A stretch of 36,830 nucleotides of DNA from Mesenet sp031546805 (GCA_031546805.1 JAVBJW010000064.1:1-36830); one strand, 5' to 3'. Positions 14,916-23,567 are shown, counted from the stretch's first letter. Numbers and translations are program-made. Notes: a model not told the origin generated them from the sequence alone.

Positions 14916-17390
14916 CTAATTTTTTGACTCTAATACCTCCTTAACTTTTATTGTTAGCTCATTTAGAGTAAAAGGTTTTGGTAGGAAATGAAATTTTGTG
15001 ACATCGATATCTTCATTTTTTAAAAAAGCATCTTCAGCATACCCTGAAATAAAAATTACTTTAATGTCTGGTCTGATTTTTATGGCTTCTTTTACTATTT
15101 CTGGACCACTCACTTCTGGCATAACTACATCACTTATTATAATATCTATTTCGTTAATCTTTTCTTTTATAATTGCTAAAGCTCTTCTACCAGAATTAGC
15201 TTCTATAATATCATAACCTTTGTTTGCTAACGCTCTTGTGCTAAAAACTCTAACTGGATCTTCATCCTCAATTAGCAAAATTGTGCCACTATTGTTAGTG
15301 TCAATTGTGACTGTATTTTCTATAAACTCGTTTTTGATAGTTTTTATTTTATTGCTTTCTAATACATATACTGCCGGTAAAAATATACTAAATCTGCTAC
15401 CAATTCCTTCCTTGCTACTAACAATAACATATCCACCTGTTTGTTTCACAATTCCATATACTGTCGATAATCCAAGACCAGTACCAGACTTTATATCTTT
15501 AGTAGAAAAAAACGGTTCAAATATTTTATCTATAACGTCTTTTTTGATACCACATCCATTATCGATAACTTCTATAACAATATACTCACCATATTCTATT
15601 GATTCTTTATCAGGTAAAAACATATCTTCCATTAAGGTAGTCTTAGAGTCTATTTTTGTTTTGAATGTTTTTATTATTAATTTGCCACCCTTTTCCATAG
15701 CAGCGCACGAATTAACAACAAGATTGATAATGACTTGCTCTAATTGCCCTTGATCTGCTTTTACTAAAACATCATCCTGTCCATATTCTATTGTAAACTC
15801 TATATTTTCACCAATAAGCCTTTGTATCATCTGTGAAAGATCAGCTATAATGTTATTAATATCGAGTATTTCCGACTGCAGCGTTTGTTTTCTTGAAAAA
15901 GCAAGTAACTGTTTTACTAAATTTGATCCTCGTTTTGCATTTTGTTGAATCTGCATTATATCTGAAAATGATTGATCTCCTGCTGGGTGCTTTGTTAAAA
16001 GCAAATCACCAAAACCTATTATTGCAGTTAAAATGTTATTGAAATCATGAGCTATACCTCCAGCCAATTGACCTATTGCTTGCATTTTTTGATAATGCTC
16101 AAATTTCATTTCCAGACTTTTATGCTCTGTATTATCAATAAAGTAACAGATAATAAATACATTATTATGAATAAATTTACTCAAGTATACTTTCATATCA
16201 CTACCATCTTGTAGTTGCACATCTGCTGTCATATTATTGATACTATTGTTTTCAAAATATTCTTTTATTTTTTTATGGCAGTCATTTGCTATTAAAGTGA
16301 AAATTGAGTCTATATTCTTTTGTTTTATAAACTTTAATAATGCATTATTTTTTTTGATTAAATTACCTTTAATATCACATTGTGCAATAGCAATTGGTGC
16401 ATCTATAAAACATGGATTAAGCTGATAATCATTTATACTTAATGTAACTGGTGTAACTAATCCACATGTGTATTGGCTATTATATTTATCATAAAATACA
16501 GCATAATTTATATATGCTTTAAATGGTATTCCATTCATAGTACAAAGTGTAATCTCTCCACCTTTTATCTGTTCCTTATCTTTAACTTTTGCAATAAAAT
16601 CAGTAAATAATGTGTCTTTCTTAAAGTTTTCTAATTCAAGCATTGTTAAAAAGCTTTGATTTGCAGACATAATTATCCCATTAGAATTAAGCCAATAAAC
16701 TCCCACATTATGAGTTTCCATTAATTTTTCATATAATTGCTCCTTACTTGGTCTTGTTGCTTTTAATACAAAGTATCCTTGAGGCCTAGCTATTGGAACA
16801 AATGATAAGTTGTAAGTCTTAGAATTATCTAATGCAATTTCTTGGTTAACTGGAACAGGATTCAGAGATAAAAGAAAGTTTGATGTTTTACCTTTTTCAC
16901 AAATGGAAAAATATGTCTGTATTGAGGAGTTATTTTTTAACGCTTTATAAAAAACTTTCTTTTTTTGATCTACAATTCCTCCAGTTTCTAATATGTTATC
17001 TAAATTAATATCTTGCTTATAGTCTTTAAATCTCTCATAAAATCTAGCATCTGCATATATAATTCTCCCATCCTTATATACAATAAGGCAGAATTCAGTA
17101 TTGTGATTTAATGCATTGGCAAATATTGCATTTTGAAACTCTACTCTATTTACTAGGCGCTTAAAATATCTTATCTTAAATATTAAAAATATAGTTACGA
17201 CTGTGACAATTAATGCATTAATCTCAATGTTAATATGTCTATTATATATGTCAAAAAGATAAAGTGCTGTAATTAAAATAAGCGGAATAGACATAAGAGC
17301 TAAAATTATTGCAACTGACATTCCGTGTTTTCTAAATACGAAATCTACCCTATTTTCTTTATTGCTATTATCGACGTATCTTTTGCTCAT
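14916..17390 (-). CDS. cckA: Hybrid sensor histidine kinase CckA
   Basis: This 824-residue protein is the CckA-type hybrid kinase that, in alphaproteobacteria, feeds phosphate through ChpT to the cell-cycle regulator CtrA. Two N-terminal membrane helices (about 24-46 and 55-73) precede PAS-like sensor regions. The HisKA motif GGIAHDFNN has H448 as phosphoacceptor. The ATPase domain has DNGCGI, FEPFFSTK and GTGLGLSTVYG. The C-terminal receiver has D709, the phosphoacceptor D754 in ISDVVMPEVSG, and K805. All catalytic residues are present. CckA/CtrA is one of the few two-component systems kept in Ehrlichia and relatives. It is transcribed towards icd. Confidence 0.95.
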   Translation of the reverse strand: MSKRYVDNSNKENRVDFVFRKHGMSVAIILALMSIPLILITALYLFDIYNRHINIEINALIVTVVTIFLIFKIRYFKRLVNRVEFQNAIFANALNHNTEFCLIVYKDGRIIYADARFYERFKDYKQDINLDNILETGGIVDQKKKVFYKALKNNSSIQTYFSICEKGKTSNFLLSLNPVPVNQEIALDNSKTYNLSFVPIARPQGYFVLKATRPSKEQLYEKLMETHNVGVYWLNSNGIIMSANQSFLTMLELENFKKDTLFTDFIAKVKDKEQIKGGEITLCTMNGIPFKAYINYAVFYDKYNSQYTCGLVTPVTLSINDYQLNPCFIDAPIAIAQCDIKGNLIKKNNALLKFIKQKNIDSIFTLIANDCHKKIKEYFENNSINNMTADVQLQDGSDMKVYLSKFIHNNVFIICYFIDNTEHKSLEMKFEHYQKMQAIGQLAGGIAHDFNNILTAIIGFGDLLLTKHPAGDQSFSDIMQIQQNAKRGSNLVKQLLAFSRKQTLQSEILDINNIIADLSQMIQRLIGENIEFTIEYGQDDVLVKADQGQLEQVIINLVVNSCAAMEKGGKLIIKTFKTKIDSKTTLMEDMFLPDKESIEYGEYIVIEVIDNGCGIKKDVIDKIFEPFFSTKDIKSGTGLGLSTVYGIVKQTGGYVIVSSKEGIGSRFSIFLPAVYVLESNKIKTIKNEFIENTVTIDTNNSGTILLIEDEDPVRVFSTRALANKGYDIIEANSGRRALAIIKEKINEIDIIISDVVMPEVSGPEIVKEAIKIRPDIKVIFISGYAEDAFLKNEDIDVTKFHFLPKPFTLNELTIKVKEVLESKN

Positions 17391-17472
17391 TTGTATTGAC
17401 TTGACTCATGCTACATTAGTACATACTTAAGTTATTAAAATACGTAAAGTTTTTGGTTGTATAAAAGCTATC

Positions 17473-18267
17473 TCATTCTATGATAAGACCATCATATCCT
17501 GCTATAACTTGTGCAGTTGTTTTTAACTGATCACTAATTGTATGATAATCAATGTAATGACTCATGTGGGTAAGCACTGCACGCTTTGGGTTTAACTCTT
17601 TGGTCCATTTAAGGCATAAATCAACATGTGCATGAGCAATGGCCTCTTTGTATCCTATACATCCTAATATTAAAGTTAAACTTTCTTTGCTTTTTAATAC
17701 ATTCCAAGATTTCTCAGGAAATTCTTTTACATCAGTACAATATGCAACTGAATTATTAAAAATAAACCCAGTAGAAATTATATTGCCGTGAATTTGCGGG
17801 AAGGCAATTATTTTACAACTACCTATATTAAATTCTGTATAGTAGTCTATCCTATTTATAATTAGGTAGTGACACTTATTCCACGGATTATTCGGAGTAT
17901 TGGGAATAAAAAGTTGTGGGTAACTTGAAATTATGCTAGTTAGAGTGCTAATACTTCCATATATTGGTAAAGTTTTGCTTCCTCCCTTAGGTTCTATTGC
18001 CGCTAATTCCGTTATACCACCACAGTGATCGGCATGTGGATGAGTATAAAGTACTGCATCTATACTGCGTATATGATTTGTTATTGCCTGTGTTCTAAAA
18101 TCAGGAGATGAGTCTATCAGTATAGTAGTACCTTCATGTTCAATCAAAGCTGATGTACGCATCCTTTTGTTTTTATTATCAGACAGAGCTGATATACAAA
18201 CATCACATTCACACCCAATTGTCGGAATGCCAACAGATGGACCACACCCTAGTATAGTAACTTTCAT
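17473..18267 (-). CDS. Metallo-beta-lactamase-fold hydrolase (PhnP-like)
   Basis: This 264-residue protein has the MBL metal-binding motif HPHADHCGG (H76, H78, D80, H81). An early SPDFR and later histidines (FPQIHG, THMSHY) would complete a dinuclear metal site. N-terminal cysteines in CGPSVGIPTIGCECDVC resemble the PhnP type, in which they bind a structural zinc. PhnP itself acts on cyclic phosphodiester bonds, but no phosphonate genes are nearby, so the natural substrate is uncertain. It is 82 bases upstream of... and on the same strand orientation as cckA, whose start lies past its stop on the other side; the two are not clearly one operon. Confidence 0.88.
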   Translation of the reverse strand: MKVTILGCGPSVGIPTIGCECDVCISALSDNKNKRMRTSALIEHEGTTILIDSSPDFRTQAITNHIRSIDAVLYTHPHADHCGGITELAAIEPKGGSKTLPIYGSISTLTSIISSYPQLFIPNTPNNPWNKCHYLIINRIDYYTEFNIGSCKIIAFPQIHGNIISTGFIFNNSVAYCTDVKEFPEKSWNVLKSKESLTLILGCIGYKEAIAHAHVDLCLKWTKELNPKRAVLTHMSHYIDYHTISDQLKTTAQVIAGYDGLIIE

Positions 18268-18396
18268 AAACGCTATAATAAATAAAATTATTTAAGTTTA
18301 ATACTTTGCTGGTTTTTATACAGCTTTTATTTATGAAAAGCTATAGTACAATTTCAGAAAAAATAATAAGTTACTAATAAAATAGTTAAAATGTGA

Positions 18397-18425
18397 TTGA
18401 TTTTGTAAATTTGCTAACCTATAAT
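18397..18425 (+). promoter_or_regulatory. Promoter for rpsP
   Basis: TTGATT (18397-18402) and a consensus TATAAT (18420-18425) are separated by exactly 17 bases, and the start codon follows 26 bases later. The bases after the -10 (AAACGACT) recur after the -10 upstream of the HU-like gene. Confidence 0.65.
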
Positions 18426-18451
18426 AAACGACTAACTAATATGGTTAATGA

Positions 18452-18706
18452 ATGGCGGTAAAAATAAGATTAGCAAGGCGTGGGGCTAAAAAACGTCCTT
18501 TTTATAGGATTGTTGTTGCTGATGCGAGGGCACCAAGGGATGGTCGTTTTATAGAACGGTTAGGACATTATGATCCGATGTTGCCTAGTGATCATCAGGG
18601 ACGTGTAAAGATTAAAGCTGATAGATTAGAGTATTGGCTTAGTGTTGGTGCACAAGCAACTGATAGGGTACAGTGGTTTATCAAAAAAGGTCTAGCTAAG
18701 GCTTAA
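18452..18706 (+). CDS. rpsP: 30S ribosomal protein S16
   Basis: S16 is a small-subunit protein needed for early 30S assembly. The 84-residue sequence starts MAVKIRLARRGAKKRPFYRIVVADAR-like in family fashion (conserved KRPFYRIV near residues 14-21), then RDGRFIERLGHYDPM and the helical YWLSVGAQATDRV. The length is normal. In many bacteria rpsP is followed by rimM, trmD and rplS. Here it stands alone, convergent with ftsY, which is typical of broken-up operons in Rickettsiales. A strong promoter lies just upstream. Confidence 0.97.
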   Translation: MAVKIRLARRGAKKRPFYRIVVADARAPRDGRFIERLGHYDPMLPSDHQGRVKIKADRLEYWLSVGAQATDRVQWFIKKGLAKA

Positions 18707-18786
18707 TCATTTGTGCCTACAGATTTTACTATCCCTATTTTCAGCTTAAGCAATGGATGTTTAATTAAGTTAAACTATGGACAAAA

Positions 18787-19683
18787 TTAAAATAATGCTT
18801 CAGCAAATTCTTTTGCTGTAAAATCTTTTAAATCTTCTATTCCTTCTCCTATACCGATAGCATATAAGTTAGTCTTATATTTTTGTGCAAGTCCTATTAG
18901 TACTCCACCTTTGGCACTTCCATCTAACTTGGTTATGATAAGGCCATCAATATCGACAATTTTTCTAAAAGTTTCTACTTGATTGTAAGCATTTTGTCCT
19001 GTTGTTGCATCTAAAATTAAAATAGTGTTATGAGGTGCAGATTGATCTTGTTTTTGAATAGTCTTGCGTATTTTTGACAACTCCTCCATAAGATTAGTAT
19101 TATTGTGTAGCCTACCTGCAGTATCAATCAGCAAAATGTCTATATTGCTATTTACAGCTTCATTTATGCCTTTATAGGCAACACTAGCTGGATCAGCTCC
19201 GTGTTTGTCGGTAATTATTTGGCACCCCACACGCTTTGACCAAACTTCCAATTGTTCTGTTGCTGCAACACGAAAGGTGTCACAAGCAGCAAGCATAACT
19301 GATTTTCCTAAGTTTTTATATTTATATGCAAGCTTACCTATTGTAGTGGTTTTGCCATTACCATTGACTCCACAAAACATGATCACATGTGGTTTAGCAG
19401 ATATAATGATAGGCTTTACCATTGGTTTTAAAATCTCTTCTATTTCATCTATGATTTTTTTTGTAATAGATTCGAGATTGCCATCAAATTTAACATTAGA
19501 AAACTTACTAACTATGAGGCTTGCAGTTTCAACACCAATATCCATAGTGATTAGTAGTTCTTCTAACTCTGCTAAAGTACAGTGATCTATTTTTTTATGA
19601 ACTCCGAAGATATTCTTAATACCACTACTAAATTTAGAAGATGTTTTGACTAAACCTACACGTAAGCTATTAAAAAACTTCAA
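18787..19683 (-). CDS. ftsY: Signal recognition particle receptor FtsY
   Basis: FtsY is the membrane-docking GTPase that receives ribosome-SRP complexes and delivers them to SecYEG. The 298 residues hold the N domain and the full G domain. The P-loop GVNGNGKTTTIGKL is at about 105-118, then DTFRVAATEQLEVW, DTAGRLHNN, TKLDGSAKGG and the closing GIGEGIEDLKDF. The long acidic A domain of E. coli FtsY is missing, as is usual in Rickettsiales. Membrane contact would then rest on the amphipathic N-terminus (MKFFNSLRVGLVKTS). The nearest same-strand gene upstream is a virB2 whose stop lies 100 bases away. Confidence 0.96.
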   Translation of the reverse strand: MKFFNSLRVGLVKTSSKFSSGIKNIFGVHKKIDHCTLAELEELLITMDIGVETASLIVSKFSNVKFDGNLESITKKIIDEIEEILKPMVKPIIISAKPHVIMFCGVNGNGKTTTIGKLAYKYKNLGKSVMLAACDTFRVAATEQLEVWSKRVGCQIITDKHGADPASVAYKGINEAVNSNIDILLIDTAGRLHNNTNLMEELSKIRKTIQKQDQSAPHNTILILDATTGQNAYNQVETFRKIVDIDGLIITKLDGSAKGGVLIGLAQKYKTNLYAIGIGEGIEDLKDFTAKEFAEALF

Positions 19684-19783
19684 TCTTTTTACTCTTATAA
19701 TTAATATTGGAATTAATTATAATGCAATTAGAACTAAAGTCTAGAAATAGCTAAAGTGGAGTTTTGTGTCTTATTATTATCCA

Positions 19784-20128
19784 TTAATTAGGACAAGTAA
19801 CAGTACCAGTTGCAACTCCTCCATCAACAAACCTTTCAACAACCTTGCCAGCACCAAAGAAGATGGCAGTAAAGACAACAAGCATAACAATTGCAGGCCA
19901 AGCAAGCCTACCAAAAATAGCAAGAACACTCGACCCAATTATCACACCAGTCATAATTGGTAACCCTAAATTTTTGACAAATCTGATAACATTACATAGT
20001 ACAAACTCTACTGGATTAGCTGTAGGACTTGCATCAGTTGCATTTGTAGATGGTGCATATAGCAATTGTAAAAGCGCCAAAAAGACAATAAGAAATAACC
20101 TATTTGAAAATTTTAATGAATTAATCAT
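19784..20128 (-). CDS. virB2: Type IV secretion pilin-like protein VirB2 (copy 1)
   Basis: This 114-residue VirB2-type protein is the pilus or channel subunit of the P-type secretion system. It has an N-terminal signal-like segment ending near ATNA. A conserved loop with a cysteine (VLCNVIRFVKNLGLP) precedes two hydrophobic helices (MTGVIIGSSVLAIFG, and LAWPAIVMLVVFTAIFFGAG), and the tail has one more cysteine. Copy 2 lies just upstream. Their central 131 bases (19851-19981 here) are nearly identical while both ends differ. No other vir genes are in the window, in line with the scattered vir loci of Anaplasmataceae. Confidence 0.88.
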   Translation of the reverse strand: MINSLKFSNRLFLIVFLALLQLLYAPSTNATDASPTANPVEFVLCNVIRFVKNLGLPIMTGVIIGSSVLAIFGRLAWPAIVMLVVFTAIFFGAGKVVERFVDGGVATGTVTCPN

Positions 20129-20175
20129 TTTGACCCTCTAATCTTATAAATATAATAAAATTGTTCAATTTATTC

Positions 20176-20553
20176 TTATGCTGGTGGTGCTGCTGTTGGT
20201 GTTACTGATGGACAAACATCTGTATTTGCATCTACTGTAGTACCACCAACACTTAAACCTGTAGCAAATTTAGGTATAATTTTACTAGCACCAAAGAAGA
20301 TGGCAGTAAATACAACAAGCATAACAATTGCAGGCCAAGCAAGCCTACCAAAAATAGCAAGAACGCTCGACCCTATTATCACCCCAGTCATAATTGGTAA
20401 CCCTAAATTTTTGACAAAATTAATAACGTTACACAATACTGCATTTACAGGGTCAGCCGGTCCAGTAGCAAATGCTGGTTGCACATGTAATGAAAGTAAA
20501 ATTATAAAAGAAACAATACAAAACAACCCAATAGACCTTAGCAAGTTAAACAT
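20176..20553 (-). CDS. virB2: Type IV secretion pilin-like protein VirB2 (copy 2)
   Basis: A 125-residue paralog with the same plan as copy 1. It has a signal-like N-terminus (LFCIVSFIILLSLHVQPAFA), the VLCNVINFVKNLGLP loop, and two membrane helices whose protein sequence matches copy 1 across the core. The C-terminal tail is longer and Ala/Pro/Thr-rich, with a cysteine (TDVCPSVT). The 47-base gap to copy 1 suggests one transcript. Several divergent VirB2 paralogs are known in Anaplasmataceae, where variation at the ends may alter the surface-exposed face of the pilus. Confidence 0.88.
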   Translation of the reverse strand: MFNLLRSIGLFCIVSFIILLSLHVQPAFATGPADPVNAVLCNVINFVKNLGLPIMTGVIIGSSVLAIFGRLAWPAIVMLVVFTAIFFGASKIIPKFATGLSVGGTTVDANTDVCPSVTPTAAPPA

Positions 20554-20662
20554 CTTTTTTAGCTCTTATTAAACGATTAGTTAATATATAGCAAAATTAT
20601 TTGCTGTCAAAGTTAAACTAGTATTAACAGTGCTGTACTATAATATTTTTTACCCTTAAGTT

Positions 20663-21376
20663 TTAAATTTCTTCTAAGTCCAACATATCTTCTTGTGCAA
20701 GTAATTCTTCTCTTCCAGATAAACTGATGATATTACTAACGTTATTTACATCTTTGGTTACAGTTAAGTTAACACCAAACCATTTTAGAATTATTTCGGT
20801 GTAATTATTTATTGGCTTTGTTTCTATGATAGTTGTTGTACCGGCAGTGTTTAAAGCAGCAAAAAGTATTGCCGATTTTATTTCAGCCGAAAGTGTAGCA
20901 AGGGTATAAGAGATTGGTATTGTGCTGTCAGAACCAATAACAGCTATTGGAGGTGAGCTATTATTAGTAATAAAACTTACGCACATGGATGATAAAGCTT
21001 TAATTATCTCTGTCGTAGGCTTTGAACACAAATCTATTTTACCAGTAAAAAAAGAAGTAAAAGAGTATGTTGATATCAAACCAATTAAAAGGTGTATGGA
21101 TATATCAGAACCTCCCATATTTAGTACATCTTTTGGTGTAGATAGACCACCTACTCCTACACCATACACTGTATATAATCCTCCATCTTCAGTGATTTTC
21201 ACGCCCATAAGTTTTAATGCTTTAACTGTTCGATAGACATTATTACATTGCGCTATACCTTTGATTACGGTTTTACCAACAGCTTGTGATGCAGTGATTA
21301 GTGCTACATGCGGGATTAATCTATCTCTTGATATAGTAGTACTACCTTTTATTGAATTTATTTTATTTTCTTGCAT
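20663..21376 (-). CDS. aroA: Half-length EPSP synthase-like protein (AroA N-terminal domain), probably inactive
   Basis: The 237 residues align with the N-terminal domain of 3-phosphoshikimate 1-carboxyvinyltransferase. The matching stretches are YGVGVGGLSTPKDVLNMG, SFTSFFTGKIDL and SAEIKSAILFAALNTAGTTTI. Family length is about 430, so the second domain, with the catalytic Asp/Glu and PEP-binding arginines, is absent. The remaining sites are also altered. The DKSISHR-type motif reads SRDRLIPHV, the NSGT motif reads GGSDIS, and the RPM motif reads KPT. The frame is nevertheless open. It is either a slowly decaying gene or one retained for another use. No other shikimate gene is nearby. Confidence 0.75.
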   Translation of the reverse strand: MQENKINSIKGSTTISRDRLIPHVALITASQAVGKTVIKGIAQCNNVYRTVKALKLMGVKITEDGGLYTVYGVGVGGLSTPKDVLNMGGSDISIHLLIGLISTYSFTSFFTGKIDLCSKPTTEIIKALSSMCVSFITNNSSPPIAVIGSDSTIPISYTLATLSAEIKSAILFAALNTAGTTTIIETKPINNYTEIILKWFGVNLTVTKDVNNVSNIISLSGREELLAQEDMLDLEEI

Positions 21377-21477
21377 ATTATAAATTAAGATACAAGTGAA
21401 AAATTATATACTCATGGTTATTGTTGTTCAATATGGTCTTAGTGAAATATTACCTTAAGAGATTATCTAAATTATAA

Positions 21478-21506
21478 TTGACAAATATACGCTAGTTTTA
21501 TATCTT
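21478..21506 (+). promoter_or_regulatory. Promoter for rplM-rpsI-argC
   Basis: A consensus -35 TTGACA (21478-21483) is followed after 17 bases by TATCTT (21501-21506). The rplM start codon lies 23 bases beyond. This is the best -35 box I found in the window. Confidence 0.6.
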
Positions 21507-21529
21507 TTTCTTTTAACAAAAACTTAAAA

Positions 21530-21991
21530 ATGAAGACTTTTTCATTAAAAAAAAGTGATATTACTAAAAAATGGATACTTATAGATGCAAGTGGAGCAGT
21601 TGTTGGTAGACTTGCAGCTTTTGTTGCAACAATACTTCGTGGCAAAAACAAGCCGGAATACACTCCTCACATGGATTGTGGAGATAATGTTATAATAATT
21701 AATGCTGAAAAAGTGTGTTTTACTGGTAAGAAGCTGAAGGATAAAGTCTATTATAGGCACACAGGTTACCCTGGCGGTTTAAAAAGTTGTACTCCTAGAA
21801 ACATTTTAAGTGGTAAGTTTCCCGAACGTGTTATAAAAATGGCTGTGAAGCGAATGTTAGATGATGGTCCTATGGCACGAAAACGCTTGGGAAATCTATA
21901 TGCGTATTCTGGTTCAGAACATAAGCATCATGGACAAAAGCCTGTACAATTGGATTTTGGTTCTTTAAATAAAAAAAATAAAAAGGTGTAA
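21530..21991 (+). CDS. rplM: 50S ribosomal protein L13
   Basis: L13 is an early-assembly protein of the large subunit. The 153-residue sequence has the expected W at KKWILIDASGAVVGRLA, the HMDCGDNVIIINAEKV stretch, YYRHTGYPGGLKS, and the C-terminal RKRLGNLYAYSGSEHKHHGQKP. It is followed three bases later by rpsI, the standard L13-S9 pair. Confidence 0.97.
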   Translation: MKTFSLKKSDITKKWILIDASGAVVGRLAAFVATILRGKNKPEYTPHMDCGDNVIIINAEKVCFTGKKLKDKVYYRHTGYPGGLKSCTPRNILSGKFPERVIKMAVKRMLDDGPMARKRLGNLYAYSGSEHKHHGQKPVQLDFGSLNKKNKKV

Positions 21992-21994
21992 GGA

Positions 21995-22435
21995 ATGAAT
22001 GAAGTTATAGAAATAAGAGAAAATTCGTTAAAGCCACTAATTGATTCTTATGGTCGTTCTTATGGTACTGGAAGAAGAAAGGAAGCAACTGCAAGAGTTT
22101 GGATTAAACCTGGTAAAGGCAAGTTTTTAATTAATAAAAAAAGTCCAGTCGATTATTTAAAGAGAGAATCTATTTTTAATTTTTTGCAAAATCCTTTTAT
22201 TGCAACTTCTACTGTTGATCAATATGATGTAGTTGCAACTGTAAAGGGTGGAGGCCTTTCAGGCCAAGCTGGTGCTTTAGCTCATGGAATAAGTAGAGCA
22301 TTAGCTAAAATGCGTCCTAGTTTACATGCTGTACTTCGCAATGGTGGGTTTTTAACTAGAGATTCGCGTAAAGTTGAACGTAAAAAACCTGGATTGCGTA
22401 AAGCTAGAAAGAGACCTCAATTTTCTAAGAGATAA
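21995..22435 (+). CDS. rpsI: 30S ribosomal protein S9
   Basis: S9 is a small-subunit head protein whose C-terminal tail reaches the P-site tRNA. The 146 residues include the family blocks YGTGRRKEATARVW, VKGGGLSGQAGALAHGISRAL and the tail DSRKVERKKPGLRKARKRPQFSKR-like end, finishing in KR as in all S9. The N-terminal extension of about 20 residues is common in alphaproteobacteria. A good ribosome-binding site (AAGGA) is only a few bases from the ATG. argC starts eight bases after its stop. Confidence 0.97.
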   Translation: MNEVIEIRENSLKPLIDSYGRSYGTGRRKEATARVWIKPGKGKFLINKKSPVDYLKRESIFNFLQNPFIATSTVDQYDVVATVKGGGLSGQAGALAHGISRALAKMRPSLHAVLRNGGFLTRDSRKVERKKPGLRKARKRPQFSKR

Positions 22436-22443
22436 TTTACCCT

Positions 22444-23478
22444 ATGGAACACATAAGGGTTGCTGTAATTGGTGCAACTGGTTACACTGGAGTTGAAGTT
22501 GTACGTCTTTTGCTTGGTCATCCTAAGGTCATTATCAAATATTTATCAGCAAGTCAAAATTTTGGTATTTTGTTGTCTGAGATTTATCCTCATATTTTGA
22601 GTGACAATCTATCTATTGTACACACAGATGAAGTTGATTTTAATGATTTAGATGCCGTTTTTTTATGCTTACCTCATGGTCAGTCTGGTTGTTTAGTCTC
22701 CAAGATACCAAAAGGGGTGAAAATAATTGATCTGTCTGCTGATTTTAGAATTAAAGATTTGTCTCTATATCAGCAATGGTACGGTGCTCATAAAGCTCCA
22801 GACATGATTGCAGAAGCTGTCTATGGTCTACCAGAGATACATAAAGAGCATATAGCGTTAGCAAACTTAGTTGCATGTCCAGGTTGCTATGCTACCGCTG
22901 TTCTTTTGCCATTGTTACCATTGCTAAAGTTAGGTATAGTAAAAGAAGATTCTATCATTGTTGATGCTAAATCAGGGGTTAGTGGTGCAGGAAGAGGATT
23001 GAGTAATGAAAATTTGTTTTGCGAAGTAAACAGTAATATCAAAGCATATAAAATCTCACAACATCGCCATATACCAGAAATTGAGCAAGAACTCAGATTA
23101 TTTTTACAAGATCAGGATATTACCATACAATTTGTACCACATTTAATTCCAATTAATAGAGGAATTTTGTGCAATATGTATTTAAATCTTAAGCATGATT
23201 ATTCTGTCAGCGATATCAATAATGCATTAAAATCATTTTATTGTAATGCCCCATTTGTTTCAATTAATGCAGAAAAAGCTATTAATGTTCGTTCTGTAGT
23301 TGGCACAAATCAATGTCAAATTGGTATATTTTTAGGAAGAATAAAAAATAGTATAATTGTAGTATCAGCAATTGATAATTTATTAAAGGGCGCATCTGGA
23401 CAAGCTTTACAAAATTTTAATATAATATTTGGTTTTGATGAAACAACAGGGCTAATTAATGTTCCTTTTTATCCATAA
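22444..23478 (+). CDS. argC: N-acetyl-gamma-glutamyl-phosphate reductase ArgC
   Basis: ArgC performs the NADPH-dependent reduction of N-acetylglutamyl phosphate to the semialdehyde, the third step of arginine biosynthesis. At 344 residues it is full length. It has the NADP-binding GATGYTGVEVVRLL near 10-23, the catalytic C148 in ACPGCYAT, the loop KSGVSGAGRG, the HRHIPEIEQEL region and the closing DNLLKGASGQALQN. All key residues are present, so it should be active. It is co-transcribed with rplM-rpsI, an odd pairing. Keeping arginine synthesis fits Ehrlichia-like bacteria better than Wolbachia. Confidence 0.95.
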   Translation: MEHIRVAVIGATGYTGVEVVRLLLGHPKVIIKYLSASQNFGILLSEIYPHILSDNLSIVHTDEVDFNDLDAVFLCLPHGQSGCLVSKIPKGVKIIDLSADFRIKDLSLYQQWYGAHKAPDMIAEAVYGLPEIHKEHIALANLVACPGCYATAVLLPLLPLLKLGIVKEDSIIVDAKSGVSGAGRGLSNENLFCEVNSNIKAYKISQHRHIPEIEQELRLFLQDQDITIQFVPHLIPINRGILCNMYLNLKHDYSVSDINNALKSFYCNAPFVSINAEKAINVRSVVGTNQCQIGIFLGRIKNSIIVVSAIDNLLKGASGQALQNFNIIFGFDETTGLINVPFYP

Positions 23479-23484
23479 ATAAGC

Positions 23485-23513
23485 TTTAAACAATAAATTT
23501 AGTTGACTATAAT
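23485..23513 (+). promoter_or_regulatory. Likely promoter for the HU-like gene
   Basis: TTTAAA (23485-23490) and TATAAT (23508-23513) are spaced 17 bases. The following AACGACT matches the initial region of the rpsP promoter. An overlapping alternative is TTGACT (23503-23508) with TATTCT 16 bases on. GTTGA and TCAAC flank the -10 as a short inverted repeat that could be an operator. Confidence 0.5.
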
Positions 23514-23567
23514 CAACGACTTAATATTCTATCTGTGTTAAATTTTTTAAATAAAGAAGGTGTACAT

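Noticed and set aside
15220..15753. 177-codon plus-strand frame rich in Ser, Ile and Leu
   Set aside because: Antisense to the ATPase domain of cckA; composition reflects the complement of that coding sequence.
19845..20572. Plus-strand frames of 98 and 90 codons with similar sequences
   Set aside because: Their similarity to each other is only the complement of the two virB2 copies.
20569..20584. CtrA-like box (TTAA, 8 bases, TTAA) upstream of virB2 copy 2
   Set aside because: The classical site has a 7-base spacer; in DNA this AT-rich a chance match is likely.
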